Shown: in pieces, positions 1 to 9,329 of the stretch
Layout of the letters: every line of letters begins with the position of its first letter
How positions within the stretch are numbered: position 1 is the stretch's first letter
Origin: Nostoc spongiaeforme FACHB-130
GTDB lineage: Bacteria > Cyanobacteriota > Cyanobacteriia > Cyanobacteriales > Nostocaceae
DNA: 64,000 bases
Direction: 5' to 3'
Assembly (NCBI RefSeq): GCF_014698475.1
Contig: NZ_JACJTB010000025.1
Location: 1-64,000, forward strand
Position numbers and translations under genes: made by a program
Notes under the pieces: model-generated
Told to the model about the DNA's origin: nothing
Databases searched by the model: none
Seen by the model: only the letters and a program-made list of their open reading frames with translations

Positions 1-109
1 GAGGTACTCATTTTTTAGCATTTGAGCCTCTGTTTCACTCTATGATTCTGCTTTTATTTTCTGTCGAGAGTGATTGACTACTCACACCTTTGTAAAAAAC
101 CTACACCTG

Positions 110-280
110 TCAGAGGTAGGGGGCTGGGGGACGAGGGGGACAAGGAGGACACGGAAGACACGGGGGACAAGGGAGACACGGAAGCAAAATTTCTACCTTG
201 TCTCCGCCCACTCCCCCCTCTACCTTGTCTCTCCCAACTCCCAACTCCCAACTCCCAACTCCCCACTCCCCACGCCATCA
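110..280. repeat. Low-complexity dispersed repeats in the left-edge spacer
   Basis: A purine-rich run of imperfect ggacaagg/gacacgg units (about 120-188) is followed by a pyrimidine-rich run of repeated ctcccaa units (about 228-275). Both motifs recur in many spacers of this window, as is usual in filamentous cyanobacteria. The several short overlapping open frames here only read through the repeat. I see no gene in bases 1-327. Confidence 0.8.
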
Positions 281-327
281 GTTCTACTATTAAAAAAGTG
301 CCTCTTGAATACTAACTACCGCTACCC

Positions 328-1878
328 ATGCCTTTATCGCGCATAGTAACGCTAATTGTTGGTCTAATTGTCATTTTGGCAATGAGCCTATGGCTGATAG
401 ATTCCCTATCGCGCCTTTATTGGCAATTGTCTTATTCGCCATTGCTCGGAAATTTGCTGCTGTTGCTGCTAGTTGTCTTGATTGGTGGATTAGTGGCGGC
501 GTTTGTTTATTACGTTTTGGTGCTTCAGGCTGGAGAAAAACGTTCTCGCCAAAAACGCAGGCGGGTGACAGCAGCCCAAATCCCGGCGGCGAAATCTGAT
601 GCAGCTTCCTCCACACTCCAAGCTGTGCGCCAACAAGTGTCGCAAATACAAGATGAAGTTGCCCGACAAGCTTTATTAAGCCGATCGCGGGAAATTGAAG
701 CTAATTTAGCAAGGGGTGAAATTCAAGTTGTGGTGTTCGGTACAGGAAGTGCCGGTAAAACTTCCTTGGTGAATGCGATTATGGGGCGGATGGTGGGTCA
801 AGTCAATGCGCCAATGGGGACTACCACAGTCGGCGAAACTTATTGTCTGCGGTTAAAGGGATTAGACCGCAAAATTTTAATTACCGACACACCGGGAATT
901 TTAGAAGCAGGAGTCGCAGGTACAGAAAGGGAACAGTTAGCGCGAGAACTGGCGACAGCCGCAGATTTATTGTTATTTGTGGTGGATAATGACCTGCGTC
1001 GCTCAGAATATGAACCATTGCGGGGTTTAGCAGAAATTGGCAAGCGATCGCTGTTAATTCTGAATAAAACTGACCTGTATACAGATGAAAATCAAGAAGT
1101 AATTTTGGCGCGGTTACGTGAACGAGTCCGGGGTTTTATTTCCGCTCACGATGTGGTGGCGATCGCGGCTAACCCCCAATCGGCACAATTAGAAACAGGG
1201 GAACTTTATCAACCAGAACCAGATATTGTCCCACTGCTGCGGCGGATGGCTGCTGTACTGCGGGCTGAGGGCGAGGATTTAGTTGCGGATAACATTTTGC
1301 TGCAATCATTACGCCTGGGTGAAGAAGCACGTAAACTCATCGATGCCCAGCGTCGTCGCCAAGCCGATAAAATTGTTGAGCGATTTCAATGGATTGGGGC
1401 TGGTGTCGTTTCCGTTACACCCTTACCAGTTGTAGATTTATTGGCGACAGCCGCCGTCAACGCCCAAATGGTTGTAGAAATTGGCAGAGTCTACGGCTGC
1501 GAGTTGAACATGGAACGGGGACGGGAGTTGGCTTTATCTTTAGCAAAAACTATTGCTAGTTTAGGGATAGTTAAAGGCGCGATTCAATTAGTCTCGACAG
1601 CTTTGCAACTGAATGTTGCCACATTTATTATTGGCAGAGCCATTCAAGGCGTAACAGCCGCATATTTAACCCGCATTGCCGGCAAAAGTTTTATTGAGTA
1701 TTTTCGCCATGATCAAGATTGGGGCGACGGCGGTATGACTGAGGTAGTACAGCGTCAGTTTCAAATGAACCGCCGCGATGAGTTTATTAAAGCTTTTATT
1801 CAAGAAGCGATCGCCAGAGTTGTTAAACCTTTACAAGACAAAGTAGAAGCCCTTGATCAAGATGAAGAAAGTCAGTAG
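328..1878 (+). CDS. Membrane-anchored Era-like GTPase with C-terminal DUF697
   Basis: 516-residue P-loop GTPase. Two hydrophobic segments at residues 1-70 put it in a membrane. A GTPase core follows, with G1 GTGSAGKTSL, G3 DTPG and G4 NKTD. The last third, containing the stretch VSVTPLPVVDLLATAAV, is a hydrophobic DUF697-type domain like that of YcjF-related proteins. The family is common in cyanobacteria and its cellular role is unknown; a membrane-remodelling or stress role is inference. The ATG start is preceded by repeat DNA and no clear ribosome binding site is visible. It stands alone, with repeat-rich spacers on both sides. The family call is secure; function is not. Confidence 0.88.
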   Translation: MPLSRIVTLIVGLIVILAMSLWLIDSLSRLYWQLSYSPLLGNLLLLLLVVLIGGLVAAFVYYVLVLQAGEKRSRQKRRRVTAAQIPAAKSDAASSTLQAVRQQVSQIQDEVARQALLSRSREIEANLARGEIQVVVFGTGSAGKTSLVNAIMGRMVGQVNAPMGTTTVGETYCLRLKGLDRKILITDTPGILEAGVAGTEREQLARELATAADLLLFVVDNDLRRSEYEPLRGLAEIGKRSLLILNKTDLYTDENQEVILARLRERVRGFISAHDVVAIAANPQSAQLETGELYQPEPDIVPLLRRMAAVLRAEGEDLVADNILLQSLRLGEEARKLIDAQRRRQADKIVERFQWIGAGVVSVTPLPVVDLLATAAVNAQMVVEIGRVYGCELNMERGRELALSLAKTIASLGIVKGAIQLVSTALQLNVATFIIGRAIQGVTAAYLTRIAGKSFIEYFRHDQDWGDGGMTEVVQRQFQMNRRDEFIKAFIQEAIARVVKPLQDKVEALDQDEESQ

Positions 1879-1894
1879 TGCTGAGTGCTGAGTT

Positions 1895-1995
1895 GGATTG
1901 GACAAGGGAGAGGGGGTAGACACGGTAGAAAGATTGCTCCCTTCCCGTGTCTCCCGTGTCCCCCGTGTCTCCCTTGTCCCCCTTATCTCCCCCAG
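1895..1995. repeat. Dispersed purine/pyrimidine repeat between the GTPase gene and rnhA
   Basis: An imperfect inverted arrangement of ggacaagggaga-type and ctcccgtgtcccccgtgtctccc-type runs follows the GTPase stop codon. The same words occur near 120-190, 17225-17270, 47640-47670, 50190-50345 and 61520-61560. It could form a long hairpin, but no typical T-run terminator follows. Confidence 0.6.
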
Positions 1996-2108
1996 CCCTT
2001 TCAAACAAATACTTGCTTTTTCCATCAGTAACATATATATTGCTACCCATCTTTTGCCGCTAAATTTTTTTCACCTCTACGTAACCATGCGGTTTCAATA
2101 TCTTTATC

Positions 2109-3017
2109 ATGTCTAGCCAAAGCATAATTCAAAGTATATATACTGATGGCGCTTGTACTGGGAATCCTGGCCCTGGGGGTTGGGGTGTTGTAGTTTATTT
2201 CCACGATGGCTCAGTTCACGAAATGGGTGATGCAGCCTCCCATACAACAAATAATAAAATGGAGATGCAAGCTGCGATCGCCGCCTTAAAATATTTCCAT
2301 ACCTCAAAGCAATCCCAACCCATCACCCTTTATACCGATAGCGAATATCTCATCAACTGTGTTACCAAATGGGTGAAAAACTGGAAAAAAAAAGGCTGGA
2401 AAAAAGCTGATGGTAATCCTGTACAAAATCAAGACCTTTTAGAAATTTTAGATGAATTAAATACCCGTCAAATTACTTGGCAGCATGTTCGTGGTCATGC
2501 TGGTAACGTCGGTAACGAACGCTGTGATGCGATCGCCCGGAGTTTTGCTGTTGGTAAAGTCCCTGCACTCAAAGAATTATCTTCTACAAATGCTCACAAA
2601 ACTTTACCTAGTTCTAATGAACTAAATGTAGCGGAAGTTTCTCAATATAAGGCAAACTCGACAATAATTAACAAAGAAAAATCGGAACCCATTACATCTG
2701 CATCAGAAATAACAGCTATGGAACCATCCACCGCACAGAATGCGGCCGCAATTGACACAACAACGCCTGGAATCAGGGTCGAACAACTCCGCAACTTAGT
2801 TGAAACTCTCCGCATCGCTGATGAAATTGCTGAAAAAGGCTATCTAATTACTAGTTCTGAATTAGCAGACTTAATGGATGTCCACGCCAGCGCCGTCACT
2901 AGTCGCGGGGATCAATGGCGCTGGCGGAACTGGATTGTGTCAAGAGTCCGCCGCGAAGGTAATCAAATTCTCTGGGAGTTAGAACGCGGCGATCGTGTGG
3001 GAGGTGAAGAGGAATAG
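2109..3017 (+). CDS. rnhA: Ribonuclease HI with cyanobacterial C-terminal extension
   Basis: 302 residues. Residues 1-150 are RNase HI, which cleaves the RNA strand of RNA-DNA hybrids (replication primers, R-loops). The catalytic carboxylates are visible: Asp in YTDGACTGNPGPGGWG, Glu in MEMQAAIAAL, Asp in LYTDSEYLI, and the late Asp in HAGNVGNERCDAIA. Usual RNase HI is about 155 residues. Here a Ser/Thr-rich linker (about 155-225) joins a second basic domain (about 230-300) with ITSSELADLMDVHASAVTSRG followed by WRWRNW, which looks helix-turn-helix-like and may bind nucleic acid (inference). The gene has its own spacer and appears monocistronic. Confidence 0.93.
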   Translation: MSSQSIIQSIYTDGACTGNPGPGGWGVVVYFHDGSVHEMGDAASHTTNNKMEMQAAIAALKYFHTSKQSQPITLYTDSEYLINCVTKWVKNWKKKGWKKADGNPVQNQDLLEILDELNTRQITWQHVRGHAGNVGNERCDAIARSFAVGKVPALKELSSTNAHKTLPSSNELNVAEVSQYKANSTIINKEKSEPITSASEITAMEPSTAQNAAAIDTTTPGIRVEQLRNLVETLRIADEIAEKGYLITSSELADLMDVHASAVTSRGDQWRWRNWIVSRVRREGNQILWELERGDRVGGEEE

Positions 3018-3115
3018 GGAATAGGGAATGGGGAGTCGGGAGTAGAGTATGAAATTCTTTACCACTCAGCACTCCACTCTACCTTGTCTACCCTCACTCA
3101 CCACTCCCAACTCCC

Positions 3116-4303
3116 TTAATCACCATACTTCCGTCCCCGCCATTCTTTAGGCGTGCGGGATGCAGATAAGAAGATGCGTAAGACAGCGATGGGATCGGCT
3201 AAAGGAGACAGCCAAAATAACCAGCCACCTTTAGCGGTTTTGCGATCATAGGAAGGTGCGATCGCTAGTAACATAGCAAAGCGAATCAGCAGCAAAAATC
3301 CATTCAACCCCAGCAATAAAATCTGCGGCAGCGAGACAGGTGTAGGCAGAACAATCAAGTAAGTTAGTAAAATTAGCAAGGGTAAACCCTGAACTGCCGA
3401 AAGTAGCCATAAATCTCCCCAAATTTGCCCAGAATTTGATGCGTCTTTAAGGTCAAGGCTGCGTCCCCATTCCTTCCAAGTTTCCAGCGCCCCCTCATAC
3501 ATTCGCACCTTCAGCACCTTTGCGCCATCTAAAAAGCCTACTTTATATCCTTGTGCCGCAATATACCGTGCCAAAGTCACATCATCACAAAAAGAACTAC
3601 TAGCACTGCTATAGCCACCCACAGCCGCTAACACAGAACGACGACACAAAAAGCATTGACCATTAGCCATAACCCTTTCTGGTTGTTCAGTTCTAATTCC
3701 TGCCGGGTCGAAGCGATACAGCAATGTCATCAATAAAGCTGGTTGCAATAAACACTCACCAGGATACTGAAGAATGAACTGGGGTGAGAGGGAAACTAAA
3801 TCATAACCTTGGGCGACGGCAGTTTTGACTAAACCCGCCACCAAACCTGGATGTGGTTGAGTATCTGCATCCATCCCCAAAAACCACTCACTATCCTCAG
3901 AACTATGCAAAAAGCCATTGTGTAAAGCCCAAGGACGACCCACCCAATTAGCTGGTAGGGGATCATCTGTCATCACATGAAAGCGGGGATCTTTTTGCTG
4001 TAAAGCTTTGACTAAATCAGGAGTTCCATCTTGGGAATTACTGTCTACAACAATAATTTCTCTCACTTCGTAACTTTGCTGACTCAAGCCCGATAATAAA
4101 GGAGAGATGCGACCAGCTTCGTTTAATGTCGGAATCACAACGCTGACATTACCAAAAATGTCTGGTGTAGGCTGTTGGGGCTGAATTGGCGGTAATCTTC
4201 CCGGACCCTTCAAGAGACGCGATAGCAAAATTGCTGTGGCTGGTAATTGAATAAGTAGCAATATAAGCGGTATAACGCTTTCTACTGTCAAAGCGTTGTT
4301 CAT
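3116..4303 (-). CDS. Family 2 glycosyltransferase, CruG-like
   Basis: 395 residues. An N-terminal membrane segment (about 8-30) precedes a GT-A catalytic domain starting SVVIPTLNEAGRI, with the metal/nucleotide-sugar motif DADTQPHPG and a FCDDVTLARY acceptor-side motif. Two to three hydrophobic helices lie at the C-terminus (about 300-375). The architecture and length fit the cyanobacterial group containing CruG, which 2'-O-glycosylates carotenoids for myxol glycosides. That identification is from memory of the family and is not proven here; a hopanoid-type or other membrane GT2 is the alternative. It runs convergent to rnhA and its start is 208 bp from the divergent pstS start, with the Pho box in between. 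Confidence 0.75.
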   Translation of the reverse strand: MNNALTVESVIPLILLLIQLPATAILLSRLLKGPGRLPPIQPQQPTPDIFGNVSVVIPTLNEAGRISPLLSGLSQQSYEVREIIVVDSNSQDGTPDLVKALQQKDPRFHVMTDDPLPANWVGRPWALHNGFLHSSEDSEWFLGMDADTQPHPGLVAGLVKTAVAQGYDLVSLSPQFILQYPGECLLQPALLMTLLYRFDPAGIRTEQPERVMANGQCFLCRRSVLAAVGGYSSASSSFCDDVTLARYIAAQGYKVGFLDGAKVLKVRMYEGALETWKEWGRSLDLKDASNSGQIWGDLWLLSAVQGLPLLILLTYLIVLPTPVSLPQILLLGLNGFLLLIRFAMLLAIAPSYDRKTAKGGWLFWLSPLADPIAVLRIFLSASRTPKEWRGRKYGD

Positions 4304-4427
4304 AAATCTGTATTAGCTGTACTCAGGCTCATCTGTAACTTCAAACAAAGTAAAGTATAAATTTTATCAATTCACAAAGTGAGAGAATTGTAAAATTTAG
4401 TTAAAATAATACACTTTTTTTCTTGTT

Positions 4428-4457
4428 CTTAACCTTTCGTTTACCTATACATCTCTG
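4428..4457 (+). promoter_or_regulatory. Pho box (SphR/PhoB-type operator) of the pst operon
   Basis: Three 8-base units occur at an exact 11-base period: CTTAACCT (4428-4435), GTTTACCT (4439-4446) and a weaker CATCTCTG (4450-4457), each separated by 3 bases. Cyanobacterial SphR sites are direct repeats of a YTTAAYYW-like octamer with 3-base spacers. A -10-like taggat lies just downstream at about 4462-4467 and no -35 is needed. Position and spacing point to induction of pstS by phosphate starvation. Confidence 0.72.
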
Positions 4458-4511
4458 TATTAGGATTATCGTAGAGGCGCTTACCTGGAAAGTTACTGAA
4501 AATTAACACCG

Positions 4512-5696
4512 ATGCGCTCACGACTAAATGCAATAAAAAATAACCGATTAGCCTCTTCAACAGCAGTGTTATTACTGACATTAAGTCTAGCTGCTTGTGG
4601 CGGACAGCAAGGCTCTGACAGTTCTGCTACCAAGGATGCACCCACTGGCACTGCTCAAGATGCTACAGCCTCCAGCCCAGCTAAATTGGATCTTGGTGGT
4701 AACGTTGCATTAACAGGTGCAGGAGCTTCTTTCCCAGCTCCACTGTATACAAGTTGGTTCACTGAGTTAAACAAAAAATACCCCAATTTACAAGTTAACT
4801 ATCAGTCTGTAGGTAGTGGTGCTGGGGTTGAGCAGTTCATCAAAGGTACTGTTGATTTTGGTGCCAGCGATGTGGCAATGAAAGATGACGAAATGAAGAA
4901 AGTGCCTCAAGATAAAGGCGTAATTTTGTTACCAATGACAGCAGGTAGCATTGTTCTTGCATACAACTTGCCAGATGTGGCTGAACTCAAATTACCACGG
5001 GCAGTTTACACCGATATCTTACTAGGCAAAATCAAAACCTGGAACGACCCCAAGATTAAAGCAGCTAACCCAGAAGCTAAATTACCTGACCAAGCAATTA
5101 CAGTTGTACATCGCTCTGATGGTAGTGGTACTACAGGCGTATTTACCCAACATCTCAGCACCATCAGTCCGGAATGGAAAAGTAAAGTTGGTGATGGCAA
5201 AACCGTTAACTGGCCAGTCGGCGTTGGCGGTAAAGGTAATGAAGGTGTAACCGCCCAAATTCAGCAAACTCAAGGCTCTATTGGTTACGTTGAGTATGGT
5301 TACGCAAAACAAAATCAACTCAAATATGCTGCTTTAGAAAACAAAGGTGGCAAATTTGTTGTACCTACAGACGAATCAGCAGCAAAAACTTTAGAATCAG
5401 TCACTCTACCTGAAAACTTGCGTGCCTTTATTACCGACCCAGAAGGTGCAGATTCTTATCCAATAGTTACCTACTCTTGGATTTTGGCTTACAAGAAATA
5501 TTCTGATCCTGCTAAAGCCAAAGCAGTCGAAGCGATGATTGAGTATGGTTTAACGGAAGGTCAGAAATTAGCTCCAGAATTAGGTTATGTGCCTCTACCA
5601 CAAAACGTTGTACAAAAAGTAGCAACTGCGGCTGACCAAATTAGCCCAGACTACACAATTGCCGTTACTGGTAGTGGCACTAGTGCTAGCAAATAG
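4512..5696 (+). CDS. pstS: Phosphate ABC transporter substrate-binding lipoprotein PstS
   Basis: 394 residues. The N-terminus has a lipoprotein signal ending LSLAACGG (lipobox Cys about residue 29). The mature part has the PstS hallmarks LTGAGASFPAPLY, GSGAGVEQF, DFGASDVAM and HRSDGSGTTGVFTQ, which make the phosphate-binding pocket, plus the usual hinge regions. It captures periplasmic phosphate and hands it to PstC-PstA. A Ser/Thr/Ala-rich linker (about 32-60) follows the lipid anchor. It is the first gene of pstSCAB, 190 bp upstream of pstC, and is preceded by a Pho box. Confidence 0.96.
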   Translation: MRSRLNAIKNNRLASSTAVLLLTLSLAACGGQQGSDSSATKDAPTGTAQDATASSPAKLDLGGNVALTGAGASFPAPLYTSWFTELNKKYPNLQVNYQSVGSGAGVEQFIKGTVDFGASDVAMKDDEMKKVPQDKGVILLPMTAGSIVLAYNLPDVAELKLPRAVYTDILLGKIKTWNDPKIKAANPEAKLPDQAITVVHRSDGSGTTGVFTQHLSTISPEWKSKVGDGKTVNWPVGVGGKGNEGVTAQIQQTQGSIGYVEYGYAKQNQLKYAALENKGGKFVVPTDESAAKTLESVTLPENLRAFITDPEGADSYPIVTYSWILAYKKYSDPAKAKAVEAMIEYGLTEGQKLAPELGYVPLPQNVVQKVATAADQISPDYTIAVTGSGTSASK

Positions 5697-5886
5697 TGTT
5701 CAAAAATCACTAATCGTGGTGAGGCATCTCTAAGTCCAAAATTGCTTGAATTAATTTTAAGGTCAAGAATTTTTGATTCTTTATGACTTATTGATGTCTC
5801 AGTTTTTCAACACGCTGTAGTGGCACTTTGACTTAGCTGGTTTGTTCTCACATTTTTCTCTGATTTAATCTATCAAGTCAGTATTC

Positions 5887-6837
5887 ATGGCTACAAATTC
5901 TCAAAATTTGCCATCAGCAGTTAAAGAGCGTTCCGAACTCGGTAGGTCTTTAGACCGAGGTTTTATTTTACTGACTAGGGTTTTTGCTCTAGCAGTTGCC
6001 GCAACTTTATTATGGATTGCGATACAGGTTGCCATTGGTGCTTGGCCAGCTATTCAAAAGTTTGGTGTTGGCTTTTTAGCACAAAGTACTTGGAACCCAG
6101 TTAATGATGAGTATGGGGTACTACCTCAAGTTTATGGAACTATAATTAGTTCTTTGATTGGGTTACTAATTGCAGTACCAATTGGCGTTGGGACTGCGGT
6201 TTTGTTGAGTGAAAATTTTCTGCCCTCCCAAGCTAAAGTTGTGCTGGTGTTCTTGGTAGAACTGCTAGCAGCAATTCCTAGTGTTGTTTATGGAGTCTGG
6301 GGAATTTTTGTCCTAATCCCGATTCTAAACAATATTGGTAAATGGCTGAATGCTTACTTTGGTTGGATACCACTGTTTAGTACTTCTCCTACAGGGCCAG
6401 GAATGTTTCCAGCAGGGATCATCTTGGCAATTATGACTTTGCCAATTATCACTGCAATTTCTAGAGATGCTTTGATTTCTGTACCACCCAGTTTACGCCA
6501 AGCATCAATCGGTTTGGGTGCAACACGGTGGGAAACAATTTTTCAAGTTTTGATCCCTGCGGCTTTTTCGGGAATTGTCAGTGCTGTGATGTTAGCACTC
6601 GGTCGGGCAATGGGAGAGACGATGGCGGTGACGATGTTGATTGGTAACTCCAACAAAATTAGTGCATCGCTATTCGCACCAGCCAATACGATTTCTTCTT
6701 TGTTAGCCAATCAGTTTGCAGAAGCTAGTGGTTTACAGGTTGCAGCTTTAATGTATGCTGCTTTAGTTTTATTTGTCTTAACTTTGATTGTCAATATTTT
6801 GGCAGAGTTTATTGTTCTCCGAGTCAAGCGAGTGTAG
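5887..6837 (+). CDS. pstC: Phosphate ABC transporter permease PstC
   Basis: 316 residues with six predicted membrane helices and the binding-protein-dependent permease signature near IGLGATRWETIFQVLIPAAFSGIVSA, in which the EAA-loop glycine is present. The order after pstS and before pstA, and the region GTIISSLIGLLIAVPIGVGTAV, fit PstC. It forms the membrane channel with PstA. It ends 21 bp before the preferred pstA start, so the two are almost certainly cotranscribed. Confidence 0.95.
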   Translation: MATNSQNLPSAVKERSELGRSLDRGFILLTRVFALAVAATLLWIAIQVAIGAWPAIQKFGVGFLAQSTWNPVNDEYGVLPQVYGTIISSLIGLLIAVPIGVGTAVLLSENFLPSQAKVVLVFLVELLAAIPSVVYGVWGIFVLIPILNNIGKWLNAYFGWIPLFSTSPTGPGMFPAGIILAIMTLPIITAISRDALISVPPSLRQASIGLGATRWETIFQVLIPAAFSGIVSAVMLALGRAMGETMAVTMLIGNSNKISASLFAPANTISSLLANQFAEASGLQVAALMYAALVLFVLTLIVNILAEFIVLRVKRV

Positions 6838-6858
6838 ATTTAGTTGTGGGTTAATTTT

Positions 6859-7740
6859 ATGACTTCTCATTATCAAGAAAGAAGTTTAACTCGTAGTTCT
6901 ATGTCTCCTCGGACACTGTTTAATACAGTGATGACTGGGGTGGCAATTCTCTGCGGAGTTTTGGCACTAGTGCCTTTAGTAGCAGTACTGTCTTACGTTT
7001 TAATTCGAGGATTTAGTAGTCTCAACTTCAGCATATTTACAGAACTGCCACCTGCGCCTCTGCGTCCAGGTGGTGGTTTTGGGAATGCGATTGTGGGGAC
7101 TTTGCTAATGGTAGGAATTGCAGCTTTAATCAGTATTCCTTTTGGTGTGATAGCTGCTATCTATCTAACTGAGTTTAGTTCTGGTAAAATAGCTAGGTGG
7201 GTACGTTTTGCTACGAACGTCTTGAGTGGAGTACCTTCGATTATTGCTGGGGTATTCGCTTATGGAATTGTAGTTTTAACTTTAGTAAGGCTGAATTTAG
7301 GCTCATATTCGGCAATTGGCGGAGGATTTGCATTGGCGATTTTGATGTTGCCAATCATTGTGAAAACAACTGATGAAGCTTTACAGTTAGTATCGCAGGA
7401 TTTACGACAAGCATCTGTAGGTTTAGGTGCGACTAACTTTCAAACTGTTACACAGGTCGTACTGCCTGCGGCATTACCAGCTATTGTAACTGGATCAACT
7501 CTAGCGATCGCCAGAGCCGCAGGTGAAACTGCTCCTTTGATATTCACAGCTTTATTTTCCACTTTCTGGCCAAATAGCTTGTTTCAACCTACAGCTTCTC
7601 TAGCTGTGTTGGTTTTTAACTTTGCCATTTCTCCGTTTAAAAATTGGCAGTCGTTAGCTTGGGCAGCATCTTTAATATTGGTGTTAATGGTTCTAATCAC
7701 CAGTATTATTGCTCGCTGGGCAACTCGCCAAAAAGCCTAG
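6859..7740 (+). CDS. pstA: Phosphate ABC transporter permease PstA
   Basis: About 293 residues from the ATG at 6859; a TTG at 6844 would add five residues but is less likely. Six membrane segments and the EAA loop VGLGATNFQTVTQVVLPAALPAIVTG are visible, as is the PstA-type GGGFGNAIVGTLLMVGIAALISIPFGV. It pairs with PstC in the inner-membrane phosphate channel. It follows pstC by 21 bp and lies 63 bp upstream of pstB. Confidence 0.95.
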   Translation: MTSHYQERSLTRSSMSPRTLFNTVMTGVAILCGVLALVPLVAVLSYVLIRGFSSLNFSIFTELPPAPLRPGGGFGNAIVGTLLMVGIAALISIPFGVIAAIYLTEFSSGKIARWVRFATNVLSGVPSIIAGVFAYGIVVLTLVRLNLGSYSAIGGGFALAILMLPIIVKTTDEALQLVSQDLRQASVGLGATNFQTVTQVVLPAALPAIVTGSTLAIARAAGETAPLIFTALFSTFWPNSLFQPTASLAVLVFNFAISPFKNWQSLAWAASLILVLMVLITSIIARWATRQKA

Positions 7741-7803
7741 CTAATTATACATCAAATATACAGCAAGTTACATTGCCGTCCCAAAACTTACACTAGACCT
7801 TTT

Positions 7804-8610
7804 ATGGCTACTAACATTAGCACAGCAAATAGCACAGATACCGTATTACGCACAGAAAATCTGAACGTTTATTACGGCAAGTACTTAGCATTACAGAATA
7901 TTTGGCTAGATATCCCCAGAAATAAGGTGACAGCCTTTATTGGCCCTTCTGGCTGTGGTAAAAGTACATTGCTCAGATGCTATAACCGTCTCAACGACTT
8001 AATTGATTCATTTAGAGCCGAAGGAAAGGTTTTTTATTACGGTAAAAACTTATACGCACCTGATATTGACCCGGTAGAAGTGCGTCGCCGCATCGGGATG
8101 GTGTTTCAAAGACCAAACCCATTCCCCAAATCAATTTATGACAATATTACTTTTGGTGCCAAAATTAATGGCTACAAAGGTAACATGGATGAGCTGGTCG
8201 AACGGAGTTTGCGCCAAGCAGCTTTGTGGGATGAAGTTAAAGATAAGCTCCGTCAAAGTGGTTTATCTTTGTCTGGTGGACAACAACAAAGATTGTGTAT
8301 TGCCAGAGCGATCGCAGTTCAACCAGAAATCATCTTAATGGATGAACCATGTTCGGCGCTTGATCCTATCTCTACATTGCGGGTTGAAGAGCTAATTCAT
8401 GAACTGAAAGAGCAATATACAATTGTGATTGTTACTCACAATATGCAGCAAGCGGCGCGGGTTTCTGATAAAACAGCCTTTTTCAATGTACGTCCTACAG
8501 AATCAGGCGGTCGTATCGGTTATCTCGTAGAATATGACGCAACAGAAGTAATTTTCAATAATCCTCAGCAAGAAGATACCCGCGATTACGTCAGCGGTAG
8601 ATTTGGTTAA
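7804..8610 (+). CDS. pstB: Phosphate ABC transporter ATP-binding protein PstB
   Basis: 268 residues. Walker [10 protein letters not shown], signature LSGGQQQR, Walker [13 protein letters not shown] and the switch His in [11 protein letters not shown] are all present, as is the PstB-typical [14 protein letters not shown]. It hydrolyses ATP to drive phosphate import through PstCA. Last gene of the operon; no phoU follows. An inverted repeat (8708-8739) lies about 100 bp beyond the stop codon. Confidence 0.97.
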   Translation: MATNISTANSTDTVLRTENLNVYYGKYLALQNIWLDIPRNKVTAFIGPSGCGKSTLLRCYNRLNDLIDSFRAEGKVFYYGKNLYAPDIDPVEVRRRIGMVFQRPNPFPKSIYDNITFGAKINGYKGNMDELVERSLRQAALWDEVKDKLRQSGLSLSGGQQQRLCIARAIAVQPEIILMDEPCSALDPISTLRVEELIHELKEQYTIVIVTHNMQQAARVSDKTAFFNVRPTESGGRIGYLVEYDATEVIFNNPQQEDTRDYVSGRFG

Positions 8611-8707
8611 TTATTGTCAGTCAACTTAATATTTTTCAAATCCAGAATTAGGTATGCAGTGCATATCTAATTTTATTTTTGGCGTTGCTGATTAGAGGGA
8701 TGTTTTT

Positions 8708-8739
8708 TGTTTCGCGCCTTTGCGCCTTTGCGCGAAACA
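8708..8739. repeat. Inverted repeat downstream of pstB
   Basis: Arms TGTTTCGCGC (8708-8717) and GCGCGAAACA (8730-8739) enclose a loop built of ctttgcgc words. The preceding words, ggcgttgctgattag then ggatgttttt (about 8680-8709), recur at about 57950-57980, so this is a member of a dispersed family rather than a dedicated terminator. It may still end pst transcription. Confidence 0.6.
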
Positions 8740-9250
8740 TCGATTGTCGCCCCTTGAATTAAAAAGCCGTTTGAAGTATCAATTTTATCGTCTGTTGATA
8801 TTATCAACTGTGTTTAGTAGGCTATTACATACTTTTAATAAAGTATCTCAAATGTGGCGATCACGTTTTTGATTCCCAGTAGGGTTGCCATAAACTTTGA
8901 TTCTGACTCAACAGGAAAGTTGATATGTACTGCTTTGGGGTGAGCAACACTCAACGTTTTTAGATAATGCCGAAAAACCTGCCAAACTGGCAACATAACC
9001 CCCATTAACTGCGCTAAATTTATGAAAGATAAACGACTTCAAGGGTTTTGTTATCAGGGTCTACCTAGCAAATGAACCACCGATTTTACTGTTGATTATT
9101 ATATATATTTAATAGCAAATTATAGATAATTAATTTGCAAAATCTACATTAATCAATCAGGCTTCACATTTGCTGCAACCAGGGTTAAAAATGTGTAGAC
9201 ATTGCCATTTTCGCACAACTTAGCCCCCTAAATAAAAAGGCAATGTTCAT
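8740..9250. other. Non-coding spacer downstream of pstB
   Basis: AT-rich, with stops in all frames. I see no credible gene in this stretch. Its 3' part leads into the candidate small RNA ending at 9329. Confidence 0.6.
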
Positions 9251-9261
9251 ACATTATCCTG

Positions 9262-9329
9262 GACGCTACAGCAGCAAATGTTGAGTGGGAGAATTAGGCG
9301 ATTGGTATGCCTCCTCCCACTCTTTTTTT
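9262..9329 (+). ncRNA. Candidate intergenic small RNA with strong terminator
   Basis: A stable two-step hairpin, GAGTGGGAG (9283-9291) pairing with CTCCCACTC (9314-9322) and inner AGGC (9296-9299) with GCCT (9309-9312), runs straight into seven T residues (9323-9329). The nearest upstream gene on this strand ends at 8610, too far for it to be a simple operon terminator. A -10-like cattat at 9252-9257 would start a transcript near 9262-9264, about 65 nt long. No clear -35 or NtcA site is seen. No known sRNA family is assigned. Confidence 0.45.
9283..9329 (+). terminator. Rho-independent terminator
   Basis: 9-bp perfect outer stem plus 4-bp inner stem followed by TTTTTTT. The best-formed terminator in the pstB-nagA spacer. 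After it, 9360-9475 is made of dispersed 'aaaagtcaaaag' and 'aggcaggagg' repeats. Confidence 0.8.

Noticed and set aside
78..278. Overlapping open frames of 66-90 codons on both strands near the left edge
   Set aside because: They read only through the ggacaagg/ctcccaac repeats, giving Ser/Pro/Gly/Thr-rich nonsense with no ribosome site.
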